Shown here piece by piece: positions 17,126 through 24,431 of a DNA stretch of 64,000 nucleotides. Numbering within the stretch: position 1 is the stretch's first letter; each line of letters begins with the position of its first letter. The position numbers and the translations under genes were made by a program. Origin of the DNA: Chitinophaga terrae (ex Kim and Jung 2007) (GTDB taxonomy: Bacteria > Bacteroidota > Bacteroidia > Chitinophagales > Chitinophagaceae). The DNA lies in assembly GCF_900107795.1 (NCBI RefSeq), contig NZ_FNRL01000017.1, positions 62,001 through 126,000 of the forward strand, written 5' to 3'. A model generated the notes under the pieces. The model made no database searches and was not told the origin of the DNA. It was given only the letters and a program-made list of their open reading frames with translations.

Positions 17126-17851
17126 ATGAAAAAAATTGCGTTAATACCAGCCCGCTACGGAGCTACCCGTTTCCCGGGTAAAATGATGGCAAAGCTTGGC
17201 GACAAATCAGTGATCTTACGGACTTACGAATCAACAGTAAGAACAGGAGTGTTTGACGATGTAATGGTGGTTACGGACAGCGATATTATTTACAACGAGA
17301 TCGTTAGCAACGGCGGTAAGGCGGTGATGAGCAAGAAGGAGCATGAATGCGGAACAGACAGGATTGCGGAAGCGGTTGTGGATATGGATGTTGATATAGT
17401 AGTGAATGTACAGGGAGATGAACCTTTTACACAAAAAGAACCCCTGGAGAAGCTTTTAAAGGTTTTTGAAGGAGAAGAAGGAAAAAAAGTAAGGGTCGCC
17501 TCTTTGATGCAGGAGCTAAAGGATCAGCAGTCAATAGAAGATCCTAACTATGTAAAAGTAGCTGTAGACAAGAACTTCAACGCATTATTCTTTTCAAGGT
17601 CTGTAATCCCGTATCCCCGTAACAAAGATATTAAGTCGGTATATTACGAGCATATCGGTATTTACGCATTCCGCAAAGAAACGCTGCTGGAGTTTACCCG
17701 GCTGGAAGTTACCCCGCTGGAAGCGGCAGAAAAAATTGAATGCCTCCGGTATCTCGAAAACGGAATACCCATGAAGATGGTTGTTACTTCGTATATGGGA
17801 GTGGAGATAGACACGCCGGAAGATCTGGAAAAAGCGGCGAAATTATTATAA
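17126..17851 (+). CDS. kdsB: CMP-Kdo / CMP-Kdo8N synthetase
   Basis: A 241-residue cytidylyltransferase. IALIPARYGATRFPGKMM is the nucleotide-binding N-terminus, followed by VVTDSDII, HECGTDRIAEA, VNVQGDEPF and the late HIGIYAFRKETLLEF. It activates Kdo or, given its position between kdnA and kdnB, 8-amino-Kdo, using CTP in the cytoplasm before transfer to lipid A. Length is normal for KdsB (about 245-250). It sits 49 bases after kdnA and 18 before kdnB. Confidence 0.92.
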   Translation: MKKIALIPARYGATRFPGKMMAKLGDKSVILRTYESTVRTGVFDDVMVVTDSDIIYNEIVSNGGKAVMSKKEHECGTDRIAEAVVDMDVDIVVNVQGDEPFTQKEPLEKLLKVFEGEEGKKVRVASLMQELKDQQSIEDPNYVKVAVDKNFNALFFSRSVIPYPRNKDIKSVYYEHIGIYAFRKETLLEFTRLEVTPLEAAEKIECLRYLENGIPMKMVVTSYMGVEIDTPEDLEKAAKLL

Positions 17852-17869
17852 AATAACTAAGACGGATAT

Positions 17870-18946
17870 ATGAAATTCAGGAATTTCAAAATGGTGGACT
17901 ATGTTATTTACGGCAGCGGATGTTTTGATCAGCTCGGCGAAATACTGGCCCCAAAACGTATAGGGGATGCTCCCATGATCTTTTTAGTGGATGAGTATTT
18001 CCAGGATAAGAAAGAGTTTTTGTCGAGGATCCCGTTGCAGGGGAAAGACAAGATTGTGGTGATCGATGTAACCCATGAACCTAAGACCACTTATGTAGAT
18101 AAACTGCGCGATGAGTTGACCGCAGAATTCGGGAAAGTTTCCGGTATTATTGGCATCGGGGGCGGATCAGTAATGGATATGGCGAAAGCTGTTTCCCTGA
18201 TGATGACCAACCCTGGCTCATCTGCCGATTACCAGGGATGGGACCTGGTAAAAGTGCCGGGTGTTTACAAAGTAGGTATTCCTACTATTTCCGGTACCGG
18301 GGCTGAAGTAAGCCGCACCTGCGTATTAACAGGCCCTACCCGCAAACTGGGAATGAACTCAGATTTCACGCCATTCGACCAGATCGTTCTGGACCCGGCA
18401 TTAACGAGAACAGTTGAGCCTAACCAACGTTTTTACACGGCTATGGACTGCTTTATCCACTGTGTTGAATCGCTGCAGGGTACTTACCTGAACGCATTCA
18501 GCAAATCGTACGGTGAAAAGGCGCAGGAATTATGTGAAGAGATCTTCCTGGAGAAAGAGACCTGGGACGATGATGCAGATGAGAAACTGATGATGGCTTC
18601 TTATGCGGGCGGTATGAGTATCGCTTACTCCCAGGTAGGGGTTGCACACGCTGTAAGCTACGGACTGGCATACCTGCTGGGAACCAAACATGGTATCGGC
18701 AACTGTATCGTGTTCGATAAACTGGAAGAGTTCTACCCTGACGGCGTAAAGAAATTCAAGGAAATGGTGAAGAAGCATAATATCGACATCCCGCAGGGTA
18801 TCACCAAAGGCCTTACAGATGAGCAGTTCGAGACTATGATCAATGTTTCCCTGGGCATGGCGCCATTGTGGGAAAACGCGCTGGGTAAAGACTGGAAAGA
18901 GATCATGACCCGCGAACGTTTGCGTAAATTATACGAGCGTTTATAA
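17870..18946 (+). CDS. kdnB: Kdo 8-oxidase (iron-containing alcohol dehydrogenase family)
   Basis: A 358-residue group III alcohol dehydrogenase. The NAD-binding GIGGGSVMDMAKA stretch and the SGTGAEVSRT loop are clear, and metal ligands are expected in DCFIHCVE and in GVAHAVSYGLAYLLGTKHGIGN. KdnB oxidises the 8-hydroxyl of Kdo to the aldehyde, which KdnA then aminates. Length and context fit KdnB better than a general alcohol dehydrogenase. It is the last gene of the cluster, followed by a long hairpin. Confidence 0.87.
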   Translation: MKFRNFKMVDYVIYGSGCFDQLGEILAPKRIGDAPMIFLVDEYFQDKKEFLSRIPLQGKDKIVVIDVTHEPKTTYVDKLRDELTAEFGKVSGIIGIGGGSVMDMAKAVSLMMTNPGSSADYQGWDLVKVPGVYKVGIPTISGTGAEVSRTCVLTGPTRKLGMNSDFTPFDQIVLDPALTRTVEPNQRFYTAMDCFIHCVESLQGTYLNAFSKSYGEKAQELCEEIFLEKETWDDDADEKLMMASYAGGMSIAYSQVGVAHAVSYGLAYLLGTKHGIGNCIVFDKLEEFYPDGVKKFKEMVKKHNIDIPQGITKGLTDEQFETMINVSLGMAPLWENALGKDWKEIMTRERLRKLYERL

Positions 18947-18967
18947 TTTTTGGGTTTAGACCATATA

Positions 18968-19012
18968 AAAAGCAGTAAACAAATACGTTTAAGTGATTTG
19001 TTTACTGCTTTT
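18968..19012 (+). terminator. Terminator after kdnB
   Basis: A perfect 17-bp inverted repeat (AAAAGCAGTAAACAAAT and complement) with an 11-base loop; the second arm ends in TTTT and is followed by GTTTT. It starts 22 bases after the kdnB stop and marks the end of the Kdo8N unit. It also argues against any rmuC start upstream of it. Confidence 0.88.
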
Positions 19013-19084
19013 GTTTTCGGTACACCGCAACACGCAGATAGGATGCGTAGCGCACATTTATTATTGTTTCAGAGCCAGATTAGC

Positions 19085-20539
19085 ATGTTGATATTTACAA
19101 TCATTTCGGGAATAGTGGCAGTTATACTGCTGGTTTTGTTGCTGAGAACCCGGCAACAGCTTACAGCCCTGCGCGCTGCAGACAAGCAGCAGATAGAGCT
19201 TTTGCAGGCGAATTTTACCTCTCTGCAGGAAAAATACCGGGGGATGGAAGCCAGGCAGGAATACCAGCAGCAAATGCTGGATGATAAAAATGCCTTGCTG
19301 AAAGAAAAGCAGGATCAACTGGAAAGGTTAAACGAAGAATTTGCCTCTATCATGTCGGAGCAGGGCCGGCTGATGGAACAGAATAAGTACCTGCAGATCC
19401 AGTTGAATGGCGAGAAAGAGAGATTGCAACAAGTTCATAAAGAGTTCAGTATCCAGTTCGAGAATACTGCACAGCAGCTGCTGCACCGGATCTCGGGGAA
19501 TTTCATGGAGCAGAATAAAACCAAGATCGACGATGTGCTGAAGCCATTATCTGAAAAGATAGATAGTTTCAGAAGCAGTATACAACAGTCGATGGTTGCG
19601 GAAACCTCCCAGAGAGCTGCGCTGAAAACAGAACTGGAGCGGCTTTTAGAGCTGAACCAGACACTTTCCAAGGAAGCGAATAACCTGACAAAAGCCCTGA
19701 AAGCTGATACCAAGAAACAGGGCAACTGGGGCGAAATGATACTGGAACGGGTACTGGAAGCATCGGGCCTGGAAAAAGGAGTGCATTACAAGACCCAGGA
19801 TGCACAAAGAGATGATGCGGGGCAGTTAAGGAAACCGGATCTCCTCCTGCAACTACCTGAAGAAAGGCAGATCATCATCGACTCCAAGGTTTCATTGAAG
19901 GCCTATGAAGAGTATTGCAGCGCCGAAAATGAAGATGACAGGAAGTATGCGCTTAAAATGCACATCCAGTCGGTTAAGAACCATGTAAATGAATTAAGCC
20001 AGAAAGCCTATCACCGGCTGTACCAGAACACTACAGATTTTGTACTTCTCTTTATTCCTATTGAACCGGCCTACGCCCTCGCTGTTATGCAGGAAGAAGA
20101 TCTTTATGATTATGCTTTCAGGCGTAAAATAATACTGGTAAGCGTACCGTCTTTATTGGCCACCCTTCGGATCATAGAGAATATGTGGAGGCTCGACAAG
20201 CAGAATAAAAACGCAGAGGAAATTGTGAAACAAGGAAGCGCGCTTTACGACAAGTTTGTAGGGTTTGTAGAAGATCTGGCAACCGTAGGAGAGCAGCTTA
20301 AGCGCAGCAGCAGCGCCTACGAACAAGCCATGAATAAACTGACAGCAGGACACGGCAACCTCGTTGGAAGAGCCGAAAAGATGAGGAAACTTGGACTTAA
20401 CAATAAGAAGGAGTTGCCTAAACAGGTGCAGCAAACCTTGTTGCCTGAAGAGGACGAGCCGGCATTGGAAATAGAACCACCGGCAGAAGAAAATATTCCC
20501 GGCGTTTTTGCCAGCAGGCCGTCAACGCCTGATTCCTGA
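19085..20539 (+). CDS. rmuC: DNA recombination protein RmuC
   Basis: 484 residues from the ATG that opens MLIFTIISG. An upstream in-frame start would place coding sequence across the kdnB terminator, so I prefer this one. One N-terminal transmembrane helix (3-22) is followed by a long coiled coil (about 25-190), then the RmuC domain with NWGEMILERVLEASGL, a nuclease-like RKPDLLLQL/IIIDSKVS motif and LFIPIEPAYA. RmuC limits sequence inversions at short repeats. The acidic-proline C-terminus is low complexity. Confidence 0.92.
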   Translation: MLIFTIISGIVAVILLVLLLRTRQQLTALRAADKQQIELLQANFTSLQEKYRGMEARQEYQQQMLDDKNALLKEKQDQLERLNEEFASIMSEQGRLMEQNKYLQIQLNGEKERLQQVHKEFSIQFENTAQQLLHRISGNFMEQNKTKIDDVLKPLSEKIDSFRSSIQQSMVAETSQRAALKTELERLLELNQTLSKEANNLTKALKADTKKQGNWGEMILERVLEASGLEKGVHYKTQDAQRDDAGQLRKPDLLLQLPEERQIIIDSKVSLKAYEEYCSAENEDDRKYALKMHIQSVKNHVNELSQKAYHRLYQNTTDFVLLFIPIEPAYALAVMQEEDLYDYAFRRKIILVSVPSLLATLRIIENMWRLDKQNKNAEEIVKQGSALYDKFVGFVEDLATVGEQLKRSSSAYEQAMNKLTAGHGNLVGRAEKMRKLGLNNKKELPKQVQQTLLPEEDEPALEIEPPAEENIPGVFASRPSTPDS

Positions 20540-20547
20540 TGGGCGCC

Positions 20548-20624
20548 GTAAAATAAACCGTGTCAAAACCTGGAAAAGAAGACCGTTAAGATGGCTTTTT
20601 GGTTTTTGACACAGGTTGTTTTAC
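20548..20624. terminator. Long hairpin between convergent rmuC and MFS genes
   Basis: The arms GTAAAATAAACCGTGTCAAA(ACC) and (GGT)TTTTGACACAGGTTGTTTTAC pair along about 22 positions with two bulges, enclosing a 30-base loop. It starts 9 bases after the rmuC stop. It probably terminates rmuC and, read the other way, the convergent MFS gene about 135 bases downstream of its stop. Confidence 0.6.
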
Positions 20625-20759
20625 AGTCGTTCCTGGATTGATAGGTCTCAACCCAGCCATTATTGTTTGTGTAGTATAAAAGATCTTGTGTATCGCTTAA
20701 CTCCCTGTGGTTACGGGCCAAATTACGCTTGGGACAATATTACGGATCTCCTTTACCGC

Positions 20760-21962
20760 CTAATTCCTGATATTAACAGTTTCCAACCCGGGAGCTATTT
20801 TTTTAGGTTTATAGATGAAGCTCAGGTAAATGGTTGCCAGGAAGGTAAGCGCAGCAAATAAGTAAAAAGTGAGCGGGAAGCGTTCCGCTTTGTTATGGTA
20901 GATAAGCGCCGAGAAATAGGCGCCCAGGCCAATCCCCGCTTCCAGGGCAATGTACATGCTTGCCAGGGCGCGTCCCCTGTGTTGAGGATCGCTTAAGTCT
21001 ATAGTCCATGCAGTAACCGCCGGAGAGTTCAGTCCCACAGAAATACCATAAACCACTGCGCCGGCCAGCAATATTAAGCTGTTGGAAGCCACTGCCATCA
21101 ACACCATAGATATAGCCATAGTAGTAGCGGATATCTTCAGGATAGGCGTTCTTCCGTATTTATCAGATACTTTACCCGCTATAAACCGGATACCTACAGA
21201 ACTGACGGTAAAGAAAGTGAAGAATAATCCTTTATTGGCAATACCCAGGTAAGTACTGAAATCAGGGATGATCGTCAATACCGCGCCATAGCTGAAGTAG
21301 GTGAGGAAACAGATCAGCACGGGCGGCCATACTTTAGGTTCAAATATCTCGCTGCCGGAGATCTTCAGTAACGAAACCCGGAACCGCTGTCTGTTGTGCA
21401 AAGTCTCTTTCATGCCTACCAGGATCACTACTGAAAGCAGTGCAAAGGCCGCCGAAAGCTGGAACATGACATCAATATTCCATCTTACTGCCACATAACC
21501 TCCAAGCGCCGGTCCCATAGCCATGCCAATAGTACTGAACAAACCAACCATGCCCATTGCTTCTCCACGGCGGGTTACAGGAACAATGTCCGACACATAG
21601 GCGGAAGTACCCGTTGGCTTAAAACCTGTAGAAAACCCGTGGAAGAAGCGTAATAACAGGAAAGCGCCCACAGAACTGATGAGCGGGTAGATCAGGCTGC
21701 ACACAACACAAACCAGGGAACCGAATATCATTACAGGTACCCTGCCAACCGTATCGGTTAGCTTTCCGCTAAAAGGACGGGACAGCCCCGCCATTAAAGT
21801 AAATAAGCCAATAATATATCCCTTGTAATCTTCTCCTCCCATTCGTGTCAGGTAGGCCGGGAGTTCAGGGATCATCATGTTAAAGCTGGCAGAAAAAAGC
21901 GCGTTGCTTAAGCAAAGCAGGATAAAGTGAAGGTTATAAATCCGGTCCGTCGACTGATGCAT
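20760..21962 (-). CDS. MFS family transporter, drug/metabolite efflux type
   Basis: A 400-residue protein with twelve hydrophobic helices. It has the MFS loop 2-3 motif (GLSRPFSGKLTDTVGRVPVM) and the repeat in the second half (AGKVSDKYGRTPIL). It exports or imports a small molecule across the inner membrane by ion coupling; the substrate cannot be deduced. It is transcribed alone from a close-fitting promoter that may give a leaderless mRNA. The C-terminal tail (YKPKKIAPGLETVNIRN) is cytoplasmic. Confidence 0.9.
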   Translation of the reverse strand: MHQSTDRIYNLHFILLCLSNALFSASFNMMIPELPAYLTRMGGEDYKGYIIGLFTLMAGLSRPFSGKLTDTVGRVPVMIFGSLVCVVCSLIYPLISSVGAFLLLRFFHGFSTGFKPTGTSAYVSDIVPVTRRGEAMGMVGLFSTIGMAMGPALGGYVAVRWNIDVMFQLSAAFALLSVVILVGMKETLHNRQRFRVSLLKISGSEIFEPKVWPPVLICFLTYFSYGAVLTIIPDFSTYLGIANKGLFFTFFTVSSVGIRFIAGKVSDKYGRTPILKISATTMAISMVLMAVASNSLILLAGAVVYGISVGLNSPAVTAWTIDLSDPQHRGRALASMYIALEAGIGLGAYFSALIYHNKAERFPLTFYLFAALTFLATIYLSFIYKPKKIAPGLETVNIRN

Positions 21963-21967
21963 GGCTG

Positions 21968-21999
21968 CAAAATTAGGAACTATGGTACAATTTTCGCAA
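21968..21999 (-). promoter_or_regulatory. Promoter of the MFS gene, near-leaderless
   Basis: On the minus strand, TTG (21997-21999) and TAATTTTG (21968-21975) are spaced by 21 bases, an exact match to the Bacteroidota promoter consensus. The -7 box ends only 5 bases before the ATG, so transcription would begin at or inside the start codon. Confidence 0.6.
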
Positions 22000-22089
22000 A
22001 GTTATCCCGTCGCCGGCCTGAGCCCGAACAAAAAAGGAACTAGCCTGTTTTATATTATCTGATTATGAAATGCTGACATTGGTCATTTA

Positions 22090-22116
22090 TTGCTTTTCTT
22101 TTTATCAGTAAATTTA
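22090..22116 (+). promoter_or_regulatory. Probable promoter of dps
   Basis: TTG at 22090-22092 and TAAATTTA at 22109-22116 (7 of 8 to TAnnTTTG) are 16 bases apart, slightly under the usual spacing. The ATG of dps is 24 bases further on. Confidence 0.35.
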
Positions 22117-22139
22117 TATTAACTAAAAAAGTCAAAGAT

Positions 22140-22610
22140 ATGAAAGCAAACATCGGTGTTTTGGACGAACACTTAAAACAAATAGCCTTAGAGTTGAACA
22201 AAGTATTGGCAGATGAACTGGTGCTGTATGCTAAAACCCGCAACTGCCACTGGAACATCGAAGGCCCTAACTTCATGGAATTACACGCATTTTATGAAGA
22301 GCAATACGAAGAGCTGGAAGAATATGCTGATGAAGTAGCTGAATACATCCGTTCAATCGGACATTATGCGCAAGGCCGTTATGCAGATGTATTAAGCCTC
22401 ACCAACCTGCTTGAATCAGAATATTCCAACGATCAGAAAGTGCAGCTGAAAGGCCTGCTGGACGACCATGAAACGATTATCCGCAACCTTCGCCGCCTGA
22501 TAGACGAATTCGATACCAAGTATAACGATAAAGGAGCTGCGGACTTTGCTACCCAAATGTTGCAAAAGCACCTCAAGAAAGCCTGGATGATACGTTCTTA
22601 CCTGAAATAG
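22140..22610 (+). CDS. dps: Dps family ferritin-like DNA-binding protein
   Basis: A 156-residue four-helix protein of the Dps family. The ferroxidase ligands are all visible: His in RNCHWNIEGPNF, His in MELHAFYEEQ, an acidic residue in YEEQYEE, and the Asp/Glu pair in ADEVAE. Dps forms a 12-mer that oxidises and stores iron using H2O2 and protects DNA. The short N-terminus carries only two lysines, so DNA binding may be weak. It stands alone, with its own terminator. Confidence 0.93.
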   Translation: MKANIGVLDEHLKQIALELNKVLADELVLYAKTRNCHWNIEGPNFMELHAFYEEQYEELEEYADEVAEYIRSIGHYAQGRYADVLSLTNLLESEYSNDQKVQLKGLLDDHETIIRNLRRLIDEFDTKYNDKGAADFATQMLQKHLKKAWMIRSYLK

Positions 22611-22630
22611 TATCTTAACAATATAAACTG

Positions 22631-22668
22631 ACGTGTTGATTGCAGCGGTTTTCCTGTGGTCAACACGT
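22631..22668 (+). terminator. Terminator after dps
   Basis: A 9-bp stem (ACGTGTTGA / TCAACACGT) with a partly paired interior starts 20 bases after the dps stop and is followed by TTTGTTTT. Confidence 0.75.
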
Positions 22669-22690
22669 TTTGTTTTAATAACCCTTACAA

Positions 22691-23440
22691 ATGGATAATA
22701 CAAGAGACCTGCGTTTGGCAGTACTGATAGATGCCGACAATATTCCTTATCATAAGATCGGCGGATTGCTGGAAGAAGTAGCCAAGTATGGCAACCCAAC
22801 CTTTAAAAGAATTTACGGCGATTGGACGAAACCAACCGTTGTTGGCTGGAAAGGCGTATTGCTGGATTATGCAATAACCCCCATCCAGCAATACAGTTAT
22901 ACCAGTGGCAAGAACGCTACCGATTCGGCCATGATCATCGACGCGATGGATATACTATATACCGGCAGGGTAGATGGTTTCTGCCTTGTATCCAGCGACA
23001 GCGATTTTACCAGGCTGGCTACACGTCTGCGGGAAGCCGGGATGACCGTTTACGGCATGGGCGAACAGAAAACGCCCAGCGCCTTCCGGGCAGCCTGCGA
23101 TAAATTCATCTACCTGGAAATCCTGGAAGGAATAGAGAAAAGATCAGATGAGGATAAACCCAGGTCTTCGAAGGTTAAACAGAAAAGCATCAGCAAAGCG
23201 GATAAACGGTTGCTCACACTTTTGTCTACCAGCATCAACGACATTGCAGATGAAGACGGATGGGCGTACCTGGGCGAGTTAGGCAACCTGCTTTTAAAGA
23301 AGAAGCCGGATTTCGACGCCCGGAACTATGGATATACCAAGCTGCTGCAGTTGCTCAAAAGCTTTCCGAACTTTGAGGTGGATATCCGCGAAAGCGGCGG
23401 CAGAAAAGCCGGCAAACTCGTATATGTAAGAACTGTATAA
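22691..23440 (+). CDS. NYN-domain ribonuclease-like protein with C-terminal LOTUS (OST-HTH) domain
   Basis: A 249-residue protein. Residues 8-150 form a NYN/LabA (DUF88) PIN-like domain with the acidic set LIDADNIP, ATDSAMIIDAMD and SSDSDFTRLATRLREAG. After a lysine-rich linker, residues 170-249 look like a LOTUS/OST-HTH winged helix (LLTLLSTSINDIADEDGWAYLGELG, FDARNYGYTKLLQLLKSF), which can bind RNA. An RNA-cleaving or RNA-processing role is expected. A macro-domain gene follows after 2 bases, so the two are coupled. Confidence 0.88.
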   Translation: MDNTRDLRLAVLIDADNIPYHKIGGLLEEVAKYGNPTFKRIYGDWTKPTVVGWKGVLLDYAITPIQQYSYTSGKNATDSAMIIDAMDILYTGRVDGFCLVSSDSDFTRLATRLREAGMTVYGMGEQKTPSAFRAACDKFIYLEILEGIEKRSDEDKPRSSKVKQKSISKADKRLLTLLSTSINDIADEDGWAYLGELGNLLLKKKPDFDARNYGYTKLLQLLKSFPNFEVDIRESGGRKAGKLVYVRTV

Positions 23441-23442
23441 CT

Positions 23443-23970
23443 ATGCCATCAGTAAATATTGAAATCATCCGGGGAGACATAACAAAAATTGCAGTGGATG
23501 CAATTGTAAACGCTGCCAACTCGTCTTTAATGGGCGGGGGAGGAGTAGATGGGGCAATTCACCGGGCCGGAGGGCCGCAGATACTGGAAGACTGCCGGGC
23601 GATCGTTGCGCGGCAGGGAGGTTGTAAAACCGGGGAGGCAGTAATTACCCGTGCAGGGAACCTGCCGGCTAAACATGTTATACACACTGTTGGCCCGGTT
23701 TGGAACAGCGGTACCAGGAACGAACCTGCATTGCTCGCCAATTGCTACCGCAATTCTTTGCTCCTCGCCGCCTCCAATAACCTGGTATCTGTTTCTTTCC
23801 CTAATATCAGTACAGGGATCTATCATTTCCCTAAAGATCTTGCGGCCGGCATCGCCGTTAAAACCGTCGTGGATTTCCTCGCCAGCCATCCTGCTATGGA
23901 AGTAAAGCTGGTATGTTTTGATGAAGAGAATTACCGGCTTACTAATGATTATTACAGCCAATCCGTTTAG
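23443..23970 (+). CDS. Macro domain protein (O-acetyl-ADP-ribose deacetylase type)
   Basis: 175 residues, nearly all macro domain: DAIVNAANSSLMGGGGVDGAIHRAGG at the ligand loop, CKTGEAVITRAGNLPAKHVIHTVGP, and the second loop FPNISTGIYHFPKDLAAGIA. It matches YmdB-type proteins, which hydrolyse O-acetyl-ADP-ribose, remove ADP-ribose, and in E. coli also modulate RNase III. The gene lies 2 bases behind the NYN-LOTUS gene; a link between ADP-ribose chemistry and RNA turnover is an inference. Confidence 0.92.
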   Translation: MPSVNIEIIRGDITKIAVDAIVNAANSSLMGGGGVDGAIHRAGGPQILEDCRAIVARQGGCKTGEAVITRAGNLPAKHVIHTVGPVWNSGTRNEPALLANCYRNSLLLAASNNLVSVSFPNISTGIYHFPKDLAAGIAVKTVVDFLASHPAMEVKLVCFDEENYRLTNDYYSQSV

Positions 23971-24152
23971 AAACGCAGTTTATGAACAGCCTACGTGTTG
24001 CCAATGGTTCAAAAATAATTTTCATTATTTGTTTAGATTAGACGCCGTTTGTTGTGTTGTTGAGCAATATTTGTTGTATTGAGATGAGTTGTGAAAAGGT
24101 AATGAGGTAAATATTGCTTCTTGTTTTTAAAGATTAAAACTCTACATAACAA

Positions 24153-24180
24153 AAAAGGCTTCCTCAAATGGAAGCCTTTT
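24153..24180. terminator. Bidirectional terminator
   Basis: A perfect 11-bp stem (AAAAGGCTTCC and complement) with a 6-base loop. A6 precedes it and TCTTTTTC follows. It separates the macro-domain gene from the convergent small membrane gene. The 180 bases between the macro stop and this hairpin show nothing else. Confidence 0.85.
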
Positions 24181-24216
24181 TCTTTTTCTATAGTGCGATG
24201 TGAAAAAGCGGATTAA

Positions 24217-24360
24217 TTAGTTTTTTGCGTATTTCACCCAGGCATAAACAAACATAGCCGCAAAAAGCAAAATGGCTGCCGGAGCCAGAACACTACCAAT
24301 ACTATCGCCAACTTTATAGAAGTTGGTAGTATGTACTACTGTTAAGAGATTCATCAACAT
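24217..24360 (-). CDS. 47-residue single-pass membrane protein
   Basis: A short gene with ATG start and TAA stop. The product starts MLMNLLTVVHTTNFYKVG, has one hydrophobic helix (about residues 24-40, ending FAAMFVYAW) and a basic tail VKYAKN. It has no recognised family. Support for reality: a coherent helix with flanking charges following the positive-inside pattern, a bidirectional terminator 36 bases after the stop, and a promoter-like sequence just upstream. It lies 71 bases downstream of the E1 gene and could be an accessory subunit, but that is only position. Confidence 0.6.
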   Translation of the reverse strand: MLMNLLTVVHTTNFYKVGDSIGSVLAPAAILLFAAMFVYAWVKYAKN

Positions 24361-24389
24361 AGTATAATGATTTTGTTTAATTCCGGTTG

Positions 24390-24419
24390 CAAATTATAAC
24401 TTTCATGGCAGATTCCCAA
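24390..24419 (-). promoter_or_regulatory. Promoter-like sequence for the 47-residue protein
   Basis: On the minus strand TTG (24417-24419) is followed after 18 bases by TATAATTTG, which is the -7 consensus with one extra base. It lies 29 bases upstream of the ATG. Confidence 0.35.
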
Positions 24420-24431
24420 TCAAACCTATTG

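Noticed and set aside
18950..19084. Upstream in-frame extension of rmuC
   Set aside because: It would be translated through the 17-bp terminator hairpin of kdnB; the ATG at 19085 starts directly at the membrane helix, as usual for RmuC.
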